DNA from: Conchocele bisecta
Taxonomy: Eukaryota; Mollusca; Bivalvia; Lucinida; Thyasiridae
DNA length: 64,000 nt
Reading direction: 5' to 3'
NCBI GenBank assembly: GCA_029237695.1
Contig: CM055279.1
Coordinates: 23,253,919 to 23,317,918, forward strand
Part shown: positions 63,785 through 64,000 of the stretch, one piece after another
Numbering within the stretch: position 1 is the first letter of the stretch
Layout: each line of letters starts with the position of its first letter
Translations under genes and position numbers: made by a program
Notes under the pieces: generated by a model
The model's database searches: none
What the model was told of the DNA's origin: nothing
What the model saw: only the letters and a program-made list of their open reading frames with translations

Positions 63785-64000
63785 GTGAAACTCATCCTCA
63801 ACTTCATTCATTCCTATAGTAACTATTCCACTAGTTTTAAACATTACAAATACCCACTATGTACTTTTTATCATTTAATAATTTACTGATAGAGACCACG
63901 GTGGGTATATTATGTCACGGGCACGGTGGGTATATTATGTCACGGGCACCTGTTATTTGGATGGAGTGCACTTTTGAAACTGTAAAATATGTCATTTTGT
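63785..64000. repeat. Window end; short direct repeat
   Basis: GGTGGGTATATTATGTCACG is repeated twice at 63900-63945. Nothing else supported. Confidence 0.55.

Overview
The window is animal nuclear DNA, most likely from a bivalve mollusc. It is AT-rich, its genes are short exons in multi-kilobase introns with GT-AG boundaries, and no prokaryotic operon, RBS or CRISPR is visible. The bivalve assignment is an inference. It rests on the repeats: several 'pearl'-like elements (tandem cores of about 160 bp between conserved ends, a type known from bivalves), tRNA-derived SINEs with AAAC or CACT tails, and many hairpin MITEs.

Two genes could be assembled exon by exon with matching intron phases. 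(1) A complete plus-strand LRRC34 homologue: nine exons from 8719 to 45323, 437 residues. It is a leucine-rich-repeat protein ending in the family's DVEPYVVDG and HYY tail. (2) The 3' part of a minus-strand homologue of UPF0488/C8orf33: four exons from 62989 down to 51421, about 214 residues visible, with the 5' end beyond the window. The two genes converge, with about 6.1 kb between their stop codons. A third, unidentified minus-strand exon is proposed at 899-1017.

Layout: 1-2500, orphan exon and decayed repeats. 2506-6597, large pearl array. 6735-8746, a palindromic element whose right end, with the first codons of LRRC34 exon 1, is duplicated. 8719-45323, LRRC34, with introns filled by MITEs, SINEs, pearl elements (15836-18910, about 20930-23600, 30450-31618, 38102-41103) and a 1.3 kb minisatellite (25330-26632). 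45324-51400, intergenic repeats. 51421-62989, UPF0488 exons, with introns holding a nested 3.9 kb element (54545-58482) and a 32-bp minisatellite (58803-60578). 62990-64000, repeats.

Most striking points: the 32-bp minisatellite abutting the UPF0488 exon is a tandem copy of that exon's own 3' end plus 5' splice site, giving dozens of decoy donors. The pearl families share end structures whose stems change in a compensatory way around a GAA apex. Several diverged pearl cores keep a nuclear-receptor-like AGGTCAAGGTCA motif. A second minisatellite is an expansion of a MITE terminus. Mobile elements sit within 0-50 bp of several splice sites. Family assignments come from memory of protein families; no search was run.
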